A stretch of 64,000 bases of DNA from Acidimicrobiia bacterium (GTDB taxonomy: Bacteria > Actinomycetota > Acidimicrobiia > Acidimicrobiales > Bin134). The notes below the pieces were generated by a model. It did no database searches. It saw only the letters and a program-made list of their open reading frames with translations, and was not told the origin of the DNA. The stretch lies in the NCBI GenBank assembly GCA_022819825.1, contig JAJEGM010000037.1:42247-106246 (forward strand). Reading direction: 5' to 3'. The position numbers and the translations under genes were made by a program. Shown here piece after piece: positions 33,280-42,653 of the stretch (its first letter is position 1; every line of letters begins with the position of its first letter).

Positions 33280-34013
33280 TGCACCTCATCATCGCGCTTG
33301 GCGCGTCGGCGGCGACGGGTGCGACGGGTTGATGCCAGCTCCACGGCCTCGTCCATAGCCGTTTGCATGGCTTCTCGCAGGCGGACGGTGAATTCGCTGC
33401 GCTGGTGGGACGACAACCGACCGTTCTCGGTATCGGGAGGCAGGAGTGGTTCACCGATCACGATGGACACCGGCACCCTCCGTAGGAATTTGGCCTTGGG
33501 GGGCATGGCCTCCTCCGTGCCAGCAATGCCCACCGGGAGAATCGGCACTCCGGTTCGAGCAGCCAGAAAAGCAGCGCCCCCGAAAATCTCCCCCACCTGC
33601 CGACCAGAATGGCGAGTGCCCTCAGGGAACACCAGCAGCGGCTCGCCCCGTCGCAGCAGTCCCACGGCCGCTTGCAGCGATCGGCGGTCTCCCGCCCCCC
33701 GGTGCACGGGGAAGGATCCGATCATGGCACTGATCCAGGTGCCCACTTTCCCTTTGAACATCTCGATCTTGGCCAGCGATCGCACCTTTCGGGGGCATCG
33801 GGAGTTCACCAATGGGCCGTCAAGATTCGACCGGTGAACGGGGGCGATGATGAACGCCCCTTCAATTCTCAACCGCTCGGCGCCGACCATTCTGGTCCGC
33901 AGATAGAAGCGCCCCACCAGCCGGACAATCGCCCGCAACACCCAGTACAGAGCCTGGGCCCGACGGGTTTGCCAGATGGCCAGCACCCGCTCTTCCAAAT
34001 GCTGCTCAGACAT
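33276..34013 (-). CDS. 1-acyl-sn-glycerol-3-phosphate acyltransferase-like (PlsC family)
   Basis: A 245-aa acyltransferase of phospholipid synthesis type. It has H-x4-D (APVHRSNLDGP), the glycerol-phosphate-binding VFPEGTRHSG and the VPILPVGIAG strand. The C-terminus is strongly basic (STRRTRRRRRAKRDDE), which could help membrane contact. Start moved to ATG 34013, which overlaps the preceding gene's stop; the upstream Met lies inside that gene. It is followed by the overlapping cupin gene. Confidence 0.85.
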   Translation of the reverse strand: MSEQHLEERVLAIWQTRRAQALYWVLRAIVRLVGRFYLRTRMVGAERLRIEGAFIIAPVHRSNLDGPLVNSRCPRKVRSLAKIEMFKGKVGTWISAMIGSFPVHRGAGDRRSLQAAVGLLRRGEPLLVFPEGTRHSGRQVGEIFGGAAFLAARTGVPILPVGIAGTEEAMPPKAKFLRRVPVSIVIGEPLLPPDTENGRLSSHQRSEFTVRLREAMQTAMDEAVELASTRRTRRRRRAKRDDEVQ

Positions 34014-36261
34014 GGTCCTGCATGGCCTTCCACACTCGTTGAGGTGACAACGGCATGTCCAGATGACGGATGCCATAGGGAGCAAGGGCGTCGATCACCG
34101 CATTCTGCACTGCGGCGGTCGCCCCGACGGTGCCCGCTTCGCCGATGCCCTTGGCCCCCAGCAGGTTCCGATCGGTGGGAGTTTCAGAGCTGATCAGCTC
34201 GAAACTGGGCAGCTCGGCAGCCGAGATCACCGGGTAGTCGACGAAGTTGGTAGTAAGCGGGTTGGCATCAGCGTCGTAGGCCACCTCCTCCATGAGGGCC
34301 TGGGCGACACCCCCGGCGATTCCCCCGTGAATCTGGCCCTCGAAGATGAGCGGGTTCAACACAGTGCCGGCGTCGTCCACGGCCACCAGCCGCACCAACT
34401 CTGTCCGGCCGGTCTCGGCGTCTACCTCCACCACTGCCACATGGGCGCCGAACGGAAAGGTCTGACCCCCGGACTCGAAATCCGACTCCACGGTCAGAGG
34501 GGCGTCCAGTGCGGCGGCCACTGCTCCCCATCCCACTGACACCGCCGGGGTTCCGGCCACATGAAAGCGCCCGCCATCGGGATCGTGAACCACATCACCC
34601 ACCGCGGCCTCCAACAGATCGGCAGCCGTCGGCAGCACCTGCTCCACCAGCTTCTGGGAGGCGTCGGCCAGCATCGACCCCACGATCTGGGCCGAGCGCG
34701 ACCCGCCGGTGACCTGGCCCCGGGGAGTGCAGTCGGTATTGCCGCCCACCGCCAGCACCCGATCCAATTCGAGACCCAGCACATCGGCCACGATCATCGG
34801 CCACACCGTCTCGTGGCCTTGACCGTGGGGTGTGGAACTGGTCACCGCTCTCACGGTGCCATCGGTATCCAGTTCCACCGAGGCGAAATCCCCCGCCCCG
34901 GTTGTGGCAGTGACCTCCACATAGGTGGACAGGCCGATTCCCATGAGCGTTTCCGAGCCGTTGGCCCGACGAGCAGCCTGCTCAGCCCGCAGATCGTCGT
35001 AGCCGGCCGTCTCAAGGGCAAGATCCAAGGCCCGGCCGTAGTCGCCAGAGTCGTAGCTCATGCCCGACACCGTGGTGCGGGGAAACGCCTCCGGGTCGAT
35101 GAAGTTGCGGCGGCGCACCTCGGCGGGGTCCATCTCGACCTCCGCGGCGAACAGGTCCACCGCCCGTTCGATAGCCGAGGTCGCTTCAGGCCGACCGGCC
35201 CCTCGGAAGGCTCCATTGGGTGTGGTGGAGGTGGGCACTGAAACCGCTTGGTATCCGGCACTGGCGATGTCGTAGACCCCGGTGAACATGGCCATGGTCA
35301 TACGGGGCAAGAACCCGGCAATGAGCGGATAAGCCCCGCTGTCTTGGATCACCTCGATCTGCAAGGCGGTAATCCGCCCGTACCGGCTACCGCCCACCAC
35401 CACATCCTGGATCTGGCCCCGGCCACTGCCCAGCCCGGTCATCGACTGAGTGCGGGTCTCCGCCCAAGCACACGGGCGGCTCAAGCGACGGGCCAGCCAG
35501 CCGAGAAGGGCCTCCTCGGGGTAGCAGCGGAACTTGGCGCCGAAGCTGCCACCCACATCGGGGGTAATCACCAGCACCTGGTCGGGATCCAAGCGGTAGA
35601 TGCCCATCAACGCCGTCTTCACGTTGTGGCTGCCCTGGGTGGCGGTGTGGTGGATCAGCCGGTCGCCCTCCCAGTAGGAGAAGCCCGTTCGGGCCTCAAT
35701 GGGCGCCGCCGACACTCGCTGGTTTAGGAACCGGGCCCGCACCACCACCTCGCACGCTTCAAAGTCGGGCGCCTGGCCCGCCCCACACCGATACACCGTC
35801 TGATCATCAATGCCCTCGAACAGCACCACATCGCCCCGCAGCGAGGCCTCTAGATCGACCAGCGGGGGCCGCGGCTCGTAGTCCACCGTCACCATGTCAG
35901 CCGCGTCGGCGGCAAGCTCCGGCTCATCGGCCACCACTGCAGCCACCGGCTCACCCACGTAGCGGACCACCTCGCCAGCCAGCATGGTCCGGGCCATCTG
36001 ATCGTTCATGCCGGGAAACGGCGGGGGGTACACCACCACGTCGGGGTCGATGTCAGCAGCAGTGAACACCCCGAGCACTCCAGGAGCGGCTACGGCGGCC
36101 TCTACATCCACCGACCGCAGCCGGGCATGGGGCTCTGTCGATGTCACATACACGACATGGACGGCTTCGGGTGGCACCAGATTGGCCACGAACGAGCCCT
36201 GGCCGGTGAGGAGGCGGGGATCTTCCCTCCGCAGAACCGGGTGACCGAGAATCGAGGGCAT
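34006..36261 (-). CDS. Molybdenum hydroxylase large subunit (xanthine dehydrogenase/CoxL family)
   Basis: A 751-aa molybdopterin-binding subunit. It begins ILGHPVLRREDPRLLTGQG, typical for CoxL/aldehyde-oxidase large chains. It has the GGSFGAKF molybdopterin loop, PNGAFRGAGRPEATSAIER, and the catalytic Glu in AKGIGEAGTVGA near the C-terminus. It would hydroxylate an aldehyde or N-heterocycle. The medium (FAD) and small (2Fe-2S) subunits that normally accompany it are not adjacent. Start moved to ATG 36261, since the upstream extension overlaps the VOC gene and reads as Ser/Pro-rich shadow. A second such gene lies at 51667. Confidence 0.87.
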   Translation of the reverse strand: MPSILGHPVLRREDPRLLTGQGSFVANLVPPEAVHVVYVTSTEPHARLRSVDVEAAVAAPGVLGVFTAADIDPDVVVYPPPFPGMNDQMARTMLAGEVVRYVGEPVAAVVADEPELAADAADMVTVDYEPRPPLVDLEASLRGDVVLFEGIDDQTVYRCGAGQAPDFEACEVVVRARFLNQRVSAAPIEARTGFSYWEGDRLIHHTATQGSHNVKTALMGIYRLDPDQVLVITPDVGGSFGAKFRCYPEEALLGWLARRLSRPCAWAETRTQSMTGLGSGRGQIQDVVVGGSRYGRITALQIEVIQDSGAYPLIAGFLPRMTMAMFTGVYDIASAGYQAVSVPTSTTPNGAFRGAGRPEATSAIERAVDLFAAEVEMDPAEVRRRNFIDPEAFPRTTVSGMSYDSGDYGRALDLALETAGYDDLRAEQAARRANGSETLMGIGLSTYVEVTATTGAGDFASVELDTDGTVRAVTSSTPHGQGHETVWPMIVADVLGLELDRVLAVGGNTDCTPRGQVTGGSRSAQIVGSMLADASQKLVEQVLPTAADLLEAAVGDVVHDPDGGRFHVAGTPAVSVGWGAVAAALDAPLTVESDFESGGQTFPFGAHVAVVEVDAETGRTELVRLVAVDDAGTVLNPLIFEGQIHGGIAGGVAQALMEEVAYDADANPLTTNFVDYPVISAAELPSFELISSETPTDRNLLGAKGIGEAGTVGATAAVQNAVIDALAPYGIRHLDMPLSPQRVWKAMQDHV

Positions 36262-36292
36262 GAGTCTCAATTGGTCCGAGTGAGGACCTCCA

Positions 36293-36697
36293 TCACTCGA
36301 ATAAGGCGACGTCGGTGAACTCGATGAGGTTCCCATCGGGATCACGGGCGAAGGCCGATCGCACTGCCACGCCGAAGTCGTCCCGCTCGTTTGGTTCGAT
36401 GAAGAACTCCACACCCCGCTCGGCCAGCTCGGCCATCGTCTCATCGAACTCATCGGCAGGAATGAAGAGGGCGAAGTGGGACATGACCCCGGCGCTGTCG
36501 GGCATCTCATCCACCTTGCTTAGGTGGAGCTGCGAAGGACCCAACCGCAGCCACGAACCCTCAAATCCTCCGAAGTCGGGCCGGGGGAGCTTTTCCAGCC
36601 CCAGCTTCTCGATGTAGAAGGCATCGGCGGCCTCCACATCGGTCACCGGGATATTCACGTGGGCGTAGGCAACCAGACCATTAACAGCAGTGCTCAT
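36293..36697 (-). CDS. VOC family protein (glyoxalase-like)
   Basis: A 134-aa vicinal-oxygen-chelate protein: YAHVNIPVTDVEAADAFYIEKLGL at the start, SQLHLSKVDEM and MSHFALFIPADEF in the middle, RDPDGNLIEFTDVALFE at the end (metal Glu in the last strand). Function is open. The ATG lies 7 nt after a TAAAGT hexamer whose first three bases are the stop codon of the MFS gene. It precedes the molybdenum hydroxylase gene by 31 nt. Confidence 0.82.
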   Translation of the reverse strand: MSTAVNGLVAYAHVNIPVTDVEAADAFYIEKLGLEKLPRPDFGGFEGSWLRLGPSQLHLSKVDEMPDSAGVMSHFALFIPADEFDETMAELAERGVEFFIEPNERDDFGVAVRSAFARDPDGNLIEFTDVALFE

Positions 36698-36704
36698 CCC
36701 TGTG

Positions 36705-36710
36705 ACTTTA
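36705..36710 (-). promoter_or_regulatory. -10 element TAAAGT embedded in the MFS stop codon
   Basis: The TAA stop of the MFS frame (36710-36708) is the first half of TAAAGT, which sits 7 nt before the VOC ATG at 36697. The promoter and the end of the upstream gene are superimposed. Confidence 0.55.
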
Positions 36711-38119
36711 TTTCAACGCGGGAGCCGGCATACCTCTGGGCTGGGTGCAACGCACTCCCAGCACCGCAGTCACCGCGCCTCCGGCAGCCAGCATGATGTA
36801 GCTCGCGCCGAGGTTGCCGATCTGACCGACCGCCAAAGTGGCGCCAATGACGGTCACCGCGATGGCCACGCCGAAGGCGTTTCCCACCCGCATCATGGTC
36901 TGGGACACGCTTGAGCCCGAGGCCAGGAATTCGCTGGGAAGATCGGCCACCATGACCGCGAACAGCGATCCCCACACCAAGCCCGATCCGATTCCGGCCA
37001 GCGTCACGCTGAGAACCCAGGCCACAAGATCCTCCTCGCCGCCCAGGGTGGCCCACTGCCACACCATGCCCCCCCCGTCCACATCAGGCTCCCGGCGACG
37101 ACGAATCGGGCCGGCCCCCACCGGTCGGCCCACCGGCCCGACAGCGCCGACAGCAGGCCGGTGAACACGAACACCGGGGTCAGCAGCATTCCGGCCTCGA
37201 AGATGGTCAGCTCCCACACGATGGTGAGGTAGTTCACGCCCACCAGCTGGTGTCCGAAGAAGGCGATGGAGAATACCAGCATCCCGTAGTTGCCCAACCG
37301 GAAGCTCTTGAATTGGAAAAGCCTGGGGTCGATCACCGGCAATCGGTGGCGCATCGACCTCCAGGCCAGCAGTCCGAGCACCAGCGGCCCTCCGATCAAG
37401 GCCGCCAGCACCACCGGATCGGCCCATGACCACTCCCGGCTCTGCACCAGGGCGAACACCACCCCGCCGACGCCGGCCAACACCATGAGGGCTCCCAGCC
37501 GATCGGGCAGCTCCGGGGTCTGTGGATTGCGGTGCTCTTGGATGACCTTGCCGATAAAGGCCAGGGCGACCACCCCGAAGGGCACGTTCAGCCAGAACGC
37601 CCACCGCCAGTCGCCAACATGCACCAGCAGGGCCCCCACCGAAGGTCCCATGGCCGCGGCCACCGCGCCGTTGGCCGACCACGCGCCCACGCCGGTTCCC
37701 CGGCGGGCTACTGGGAATGCCTCGATCACGATGGCCGCCCCCATGGGCAGGCTCAGCGACGTTCCGAACCCCTGGAGAGCTCGGGCCACGATGAGAACGC
37801 CGGTGCTGGGCGCCAGCGCGGCCCCCGCCGATGCCAGGGTGAACACCGCGATACCGGCCATCAGAGTGCGCCGCCGTCCCCACCGCTCCCCTAGGACCCC
37901 GCAGATGACCAGGGTGGCCGCTCCGACGATGGTGAAAGAGTTGATAACCCAAGACAGCTCGGCCTCGCTGGCGTTGGGGAATGACTCCTTCAGATCGGCA
38001 TAGACCACGAAGATGATCGACAGCGACATGGCCGTCTGGAAGCTGGCCAGGCTCACCACCACCAGCACCAACCAGGCCCGGCGCATCACCGCCGGGTCCA
38101 CGGCTGCTTGCTGCATCAC
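36708..38119 (-). pseudogene. MFS transporter (DHA2-like, 14 TMS), frameshifted at a C8 run
   Basis: Major-facilitator drug/proton antiporter whose coding sequence is split between two frames. The first frame covers the N-terminal two thirds: GERWGRRRTLMAG loop 2-3 motif, LSLPMGAAIVIEAFPVARRGTGVGAW, FWLNVPFG. It shifts at about 37069-37076 (eight C, read as G8). The second frame continues WATLGGEEDLVAW, ADLPSEFLASGSSVSQTMMRVGNAFGVAIA to the TAA at 36708. One extra G would restore a protein of about 470 residues, the normal DHA2 length. It is a sequencing error, a real pseudogene, or a phase-variable gene. GTG 38119 (6 nt after TACAGT, 38126-38131) is the likely start; ATG 38116 and 38143 are alternatives. 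Confidence 0.8.
37069..37076. repeat. C8 homopolymer at the MFS frameshift
   Basis: Eight consecutive C on the plus strand at exactly the point where the MFS frame must change. Nine would restore the frame. Confidence 0.85.
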
Positions 38120-38125
38120 CGAACG

Positions 38126-38131
38126 ACTGTA
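38126..38131 (-). promoter_or_regulatory. -10 element TACAGT for the MFS gene
   Basis: TANNNT on the minus strand, 6 nt before GTG 38119 and 9 nt before ATG 38116. It argues against the further-upstream ATG 38143. Confidence 0.45.
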
Positions 38132-38181
38132 ACCCTCTGGCATCCCGTCAAACGGATGGCAGCATGGGCGGAGGCGATAGC

Positions 38182-38187
38182 TAGCCT
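38182..38187 (+). promoter_or_regulatory. -10 element TAGCCT of a leaderless promoter for cysS
   Basis: TANNNT hexamer, 6-nt spacer, then GTG at 38194; no Shine-Dalgarno. A housekeeping gene using the same promoter form strengthens the pattern. Confidence 0.6.
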
Positions 38188-38193
38188 TCTGGC

Positions 38194-39576
38194 GTGGTCT
38201 CGTTCTATGACACTCGGCTTCGGGAGGTCGTGCCGTTCGAGCCGCTGGTTGATGGCCGGGTGTCGATGTATGTGTGCGGGCCCACGGTGTACGACGACCC
38301 CCACGTGGGCCACGCCCGCACCGCGTTCACCTTCGACATGATCCGCCGCTACCTACAGTGGCGGAGCTTCGAAGTTGTGTTCGTGTCGAATATCACCGAC
38401 ATCGACGACAAGATCATCGCCCGGGCCGCTGAGACCGGGACCATCGAGACCGAGCTGGCGACCCGGTACGAGCAGGTCTACACCGAGCAGATGGACCGGT
38501 TCGGCATCGCTCGGCCCGACCACCAGCCCCACGCCACCGAATATGTAACCGAGATGCTCGAGTTCATCAGCGATCTGGTGGATAGGGGCGCGGCCTATGC
38601 CATCGAGGGCAAGGGGGTGTATTTCTCGGTGGACGCCCACGCCCGCTACGGCGACCTGATCGGGCGCACCCCAGAGGAGTTGCGCGAGGGCGCCGGAGCC
38701 CGGGTAGAGGTGGACGTCGACAAGACCGATCCACTGGATTTCGCCTTGTGGAAAGCAGCCAAACCAGGGGAGCCGGTATGGGACTCCCCGTGGGGGCCCG
38801 GCCGACCCGGCTGGCACATTGAATGCGTGGCCATGGCCACTGACCTTCTGGGCGAGACGTTCGACATCCATGGCGGGGGCGACGATTTGGCTTTCCCCCA
38901 TCACCAGAACGAAGTAGCCGAAGCTGAGGGCGCCGGGTTGGAATTCGCCCGCTATTGGATCCATGGGGCCATGCTCAACGTGAATGGCGAGAAGATGGCC
39001 AAGTCGCTGGGCAACTTCACCACCATGTCTGATCTGCTCGATGCCTACGAGCCCCAAGTGCTTCGGCTGCTGATGTTGCAAACACACTACCGAACGGTCA
39101 TGGAGTTAAGCGACGACGCCCTGGCCGGCGCTTCAGGGGCATTGGACCGGCTGCGGGCCTGGCACCGCCGGGCCACCGCCGCAGGCCTGGATCAAGGGGC
39201 AACGCCTGATCCCGATGCGGTTGCCCGGTTCACCGCAGCAATGGACGACGACTTCGGCACACCCGCCGGACTGGCGGTGGTGTTCGACACGGTCCGGGAG
39301 GCCAACGCCGCCTTGGATGCCGGCGACACCGACCGGGCGGCAACGGCCCACGCCGCGGTGTGCGACCTGACTGGCGCCTTGGGCCTCACCTTGGCCAGCG
39401 ACAACCAAGCGGGCGATGACGCATTGGCGGCCGAGGTCGAAGGGCTGCTCGCCGAGCGGGATGAGGCTCGCAGTGCCAAGGACTTCGCAACCGCCGACCG
39501 CATCCGCGATGAGCTCACCGCCCGGGGAATCGTGTTGGAGGACACTCCCGGCGGCACGATCTGGAGACAGTCCTGA
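38194..39576 (+). CDS. cysS: Cysteinyl-tRNA synthetase
   Basis: Charges tRNA-Cys with cysteine in the cytoplasm. The 460-aa length fits. HIGH-type motif is in YDDPHVGHAR, with the conserved zinc-site MYVCGPTVYDDPHVGH start, GWHIECVAMA, the HGGGDDLAFPHHQNE segment and the KMSKS-type EKMAKSLGN. The C-terminal DALR-like region ends AKDFATADRIRDELTARGIVLEDTP, as in bacterial CysRS. The cysteine-ligase paralogue MshC, which also looks like this, is usually shorter and has a different C-terminus, so CysS is favoured. GTG start from the leaderless promoter. The kinase-like gene follows directly. Confidence 0.93.
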   Translation: MVSFYDTRLREVVPFEPLVDGRVSMYVCGPTVYDDPHVGHARTAFTFDMIRRYLQWRSFEVVFVSNITDIDDKIIARAAETGTIETELATRYEQVYTEQMDRFGIARPDHQPHATEYVTEMLEFISDLVDRGAAYAIEGKGVYFSVDAHARYGDLIGRTPEELREGAGARVEVDVDKTDPLDFALWKAAKPGEPVWDSPWGPGRPGWHIECVAMATDLLGETFDIHGGGDDLAFPHHQNEVAEAEGAGLEFARYWIHGAMLNVNGEKMAKSLGNFTTMSDLLDAYEPQVLRLLMLQTHYRTVMELSDDALAGASGALDRLRAWHRRATAAGLDQGATPDPDAVARFTAAMDDDFGTPAGLAVVFDTVREANAALDAGDTDRAATAHAAVCDLTGALGLTLASDNQAGDDALAAEVEGLLAERDEARSAKDFATADRIRDELTARGIVLEDTPGGTIWRQS

Positions 39577-39608
39577 GGAAGCTCAAGGGCCAACTCCTCG
39601 GTCGACCG

Positions 39609-40556
39609 GTGGTGGGGATCGAGATCCTCAACTCCCAGTCGGGCACCACGCGAAGAACCCGGGCTTGGGTGTACTTGGCCGGGGGCAAAGAGCTAGCTGT
39701 GTTCGTCAAGCGACCATCCCGCTCCCTGATCGCTCGGGCTTTTGTCGCGGTGCCTCGGCTGAGCCGGGCCGAAGTCAACTTCTATACTGAATTACGCGAC
39801 CAGGTTCCCATCGCCACTCCCCGCTGCTACGGCGCCAGCCACTTCCGGCACGGCTTCATCGTGGTCCTGGAAGACTTGGTTGTAGCTGGCGCGACCTTGC
39901 GGAATTCCACCGACGCCCTGAGCGCCAAAGAGGCCGCGTCGCTATTGGAGTCGTTGGCCGATGTGCACCGGCAATGGTGGGGGCGCACTGAGTCGCATCC
40001 GTGGCTGGCCAAGAATCCCCAGCGAGAACTGAAGCTGGGCGCATTGCTGAGCCCCACGCTGTGCCGTCTGGGGCTCTGGCGAGTTGGCTCAGCGGTACCC
40101 GAGACGCTGCATCAGCCCATCGCCCGCTACGCCCGCAACCGGCGGGCGACCCAGGAGACAATGTCGGCCGGACCGACCACTTTGATCCACAACGATTGCC
40201 ACCCGGGAAACCAATATGTTGCCGCCGACGACCGCCCCGGACTCGTCGATTGGCAGCTGTGCCGAGCCGGGCCGTGGGCCCGAGACGTGGCCTACCTGCT
40301 GGCCACCTCGCTGGACATCGAGACACGCCGAGCCGCTGAGAAGGATCTTCTGGCTGGCTACCTGCTCCAGCTCGGCCCAGTTGCCCCCGACTTCGACAGT
40401 GCCTGGCTGGCCTATCGCCGCAATGTTGTCTACGCGGTCGAGGCCATGCTGGTGACCGCCGCGGTGGGCGTGATGATGCCCAAATCCACCTCCCAAGTCC
40501 TGGTCAACCGCGCCGCCACGGCCGCGGCCGACCTAGATTCTTTCGGCGCGCTATGA
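39609..40556 (+). CDS. Aminoglycoside phosphotransferase (APH)-like kinase
   Basis: A 315-aa small-molecule kinase fold. The Brenner motif is LIHNDCHPGNQYV (catalytic Asp), followed by GLVDWQLCRAGPWARDVAYLLA, the metal-binding Asp. The N-lobe has WVYLAGGKELAVFVKRPS with the Lys strand. Such proteins phosphorylate hydroxyl groups of antibiotics, choline, sugars or acyl substrates. The GTG at 39609 is nominal. In-frame residues LRKLKGQLLGRPV extend to a CTG at 39573 that overlaps the cysS stop (CTGA), so the true start may be there. Its own stop overlaps the next ATG (ATGA). Confidence 0.8.
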   Translation: MVGIEILNSQSGTTRRTRAWVYLAGGKELAVFVKRPSRSLIARAFVAVPRLSRAEVNFYTELRDQVPIATPRCYGASHFRHGFIVVLEDLVVAGATLRNSTDALSAKEAASLLESLADVHRQWWGRTESHPWLAKNPQRELKLGALLSPTLCRLGLWRVGSAVPETLHQPIARYARNRRATQETMSAGPTTLIHNDCHPGNQYVAADDRPGLVDWQLCRAGPWARDVAYLLATSLDIETRRAAEKDLLAGYLLQLGPVAPDFDSAWLAYRRNVVYAVEAMLVTAAVGVMMPKSTSQVLVNRAATAAADLDSFGAL

Positions 40557-42649
40557 CCGAGTCTTTCCCCCGCCAGCACGCCCGCACCCGGGGCTTCACC
40601 CTGGGGGCACCCCGCAGCTTCACCGTCTCCGACGGTGGAGGCCGGGTGGCCTTTCTGCGCAGTGCGTCGGGAGACGATCCGGTGAACCGGCTCTGGCTGC
40701 TGGATACCGCTACCGGCGAAGAGCTCGTGGTGGCCGATCCGGTCGAACTCTTGGCCGACCCCGGCGAGGAGAACCTGCCACCAGCCGAGCGGGCCCGCCG
40801 GGAGCGAGCCCGGGAGAGCGGCGGAGGCATCGTGGCCTATGCCGGCGATCCCAGCCTGACCAATATCGCCTTCACCCTGGATGGGCGGGTGTTCCTGGCC
40901 GATGTGGCCGACGGAACCGTCGACTCGCTTCCTGCCGAGCCAGGCGCATTCGACCCCCGCCCCTCACCCGACGGGCAACGAGTTGCCTATGTCTCCGGCT
41001 CCGCCTTGCGAGTGGTAGACGCCAAAGCCGACGGGCTTGACCGGGAGGTCATCAACGAACCGGGCGACACCGTGAGCTGGGGGTCGGCCGAGTTCATCGC
41101 CGCCGAGGAGATGGGCCGGAGCCGGGGGTTCTGGTGGTCTCCCGACAGCCAGCGTCTTCTGGTGGCCCGAGTGGACACCGCCGAGGTGCCCATCTGGCAT
41201 ATCGCCTCCCCCGCTGATCCGGCAGCAACGCCAGTGCCCATGGCCTACCCCGCCGCGGGCACGGTCAATGCCGACGTCTCACTGGCCATTCTCGGGCTCG
41301 ACGGCAGCCGGATCGATGTGGCGTGGGATCGAGACGCCTTTGAGTACTTGGCCCGGGCTGCGTGGGCACCTCGGTCGAACCCCATCATCGGTGTGCAGAG
41401 CCGCGACCAGCGCACGGTGGTGATCTTGGAGGTCGACCCCACCACTGGGACCACCACCGAGATTGCCCGCCAGAGCGATGAGCACTGGGTGGAGCTGGTG
41501 CCCGGCAGCCCTGCGTGGATGGGCGAGCGGCTGGTGACCGCCGAGGACCGAGGCTCGGCCCGACGCCTGATGATCGACAGCCAAGAGGCCACACCCGACA
41601 ACCTGCAAGTCCGCAGCGTGGTGGCCGCCGATGAGCACCGGGTGGTATTCACCGCGTCGGACGACCCCACCGAAGTGCATGTTTGGCAGCTCGACCACGA
41701 AGGCAAACTTGACCGCCTCAGCGACCAGCCAGGCGTGCACAGCGCGTCCGCGAGTGCCGGGACCGTGGTGTTGGCGCGGGCCGCAGGAACCAACCTGGAG
41801 GCAGCAGTGGAGGTGGTGACGCCCACCGGGCGCATCCCCATTGCTTCAGCAGCTGCCACTCCGTCGTTGTCTCCGTCGCCCCGGTTCTCTGTGGTCGGCA
41901 GCCGAGAATTGCGCACCGCGGTGTTGTACCCGTCGGACGACGACGAAACCGAGGGCCATGCGCTGCCGGTGCTGCTCGACCCCTATGGAGGACCCCACGC
42001 CCAGCGAGTGCTCAAGGCCCGATCGCCGTTCCACGTATCCCAGTGGTTCGCCGACCAGGGGTTCGCGGTGATTGTCGCCGACGGGCGGGGCACCCCCGCC
42101 CGGGCCCCGGCCTGGGAGCGGGCGGTGGCCGGCGATCTGGCCCACCCGGTGCTCGACGACCAGATAGACGCCCTCGACACCTTGGCCCAACGCCACCCCC
42201 GCCTCGACTTGGGTCGGGTGGCCGTGCGGGGCTGGTCGTTCGGCGGCTACCTGGCCGCGTTGGCCGTGTTAGCTCGGCCCGACCGGTTCCACGCCGCCAT
42301 CGCCGGGGCACCAGTCACCGACTGGCGGCTCTACGACACCCACTACACCGAGCGCTACCTGGGCCACCCCGACCAAAACCCCGACGCCTACACCGGCACC
42401 AGCCTCCTGGAATTGGCCGGCGACCTCATCCGCCCGCTGCTGCTGATCTGCGGCCTGGCCGACGACAACGTCTTCGCGGCCCATACCCTCCAACTCTCCC
42501 AAACCCTGTTCGAAGCGGGCCGTCCCCACCAAGTGCTCCCCCTGCCCGGCGTGACCCACATGACCCCCCAGGAGCAGGTGGCCGAAAACCTGCTCCTGCT
42601 CCAACGAACCTTCCTCTTCGACAGCCTCGGCCTTCACCCACCACAATGA
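40553..42649 (+). CDS. S9 family peptidase (dipeptidyl peptidase IV / prolyl oligopeptidase type)
   Basis: A 698-aa serine peptidase with an N-terminal beta-propeller (repeated blades such as FDPRPSPDGQRVAYVSG and WWSPDSQRLLVARVD) and a C-terminal alpha/beta-hydrolase domain. Catalytic Ser is S562 in GWSFGGY, Asp in ICGLADDNV, His in GVTHMTP. An E-E pair (FIAAEEMGRS) in the propeller fits dipeptide removal by the DPP-IV group. No signal peptide is visible, so it is probably cytoplasmic. The ATG overlaps the kinase stop by 4 nt, indicating translational coupling. Confidence 0.9.
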   Translation: MTESFPRQHARTRGFTLGAPRSFTVSDGGGRVAFLRSASGDDPVNRLWLLDTATGEELVVADPVELLADPGEENLPPAERARRERARESGGGIVAYAGDPSLTNIAFTLDGRVFLADVADGTVDSLPAEPGAFDPRPSPDGQRVAYVSGSALRVVDAKADGLDREVINEPGDTVSWGSAEFIAAEEMGRSRGFWWSPDSQRLLVARVDTAEVPIWHIASPADPAATPVPMAYPAAGTVNADVSLAILGLDGSRIDVAWDRDAFEYLARAAWAPRSNPIIGVQSRDQRTVVILEVDPTTGTTTEIARQSDEHWVELVPGSPAWMGERLVTAEDRGSARRLMIDSQEATPDNLQVRSVVAADEHRVVFTASDDPTEVHVWQLDHEGKLDRLSDQPGVHSASASAGTVVLARAAGTNLEAAVEVVTPTGRIPIASAAATPSLSPSPRFSVVGSRELRTAVLYPSDDDETEGHALPVLLDPYGGPHAQRVLKARSPFHVSQWFADQGFAVIVADGRGTPARAPAWERAVAGDLAHPVLDDQIDALDTLAQRHPRLDLGRVAVRGWSFGGYLAALAVLARPDRFHAAIAGAPVTDWRLYDTHYTERYLGHPDQNPDAYTGTSLLELAGDLIRPLLLICGLADDNVFAAHTLQLSQTLFEAGRPHQVLPLPGVTHMTPQEQVAENLLLLQRTFLFDSLGLHPPQ

Positions 42650-42653
42650 CCCC

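Noticed and set aside
36708..37952. Second MFS-region reading frame as a separate 414-aa gene
   Set aside because: Only its last ~120 codons resemble a transporter; the first part is the shadow of the MFS N-terminal frame, so a frameshift in one gene explains both.
38194..39576. MshC (mycothiol ligase) instead of cysteinyl-tRNA synthetase
   Set aside because: The C-terminal anticodon-binding region and length of 460 aa fit CysRS; MshC would normally be shorter, about 410 aa.
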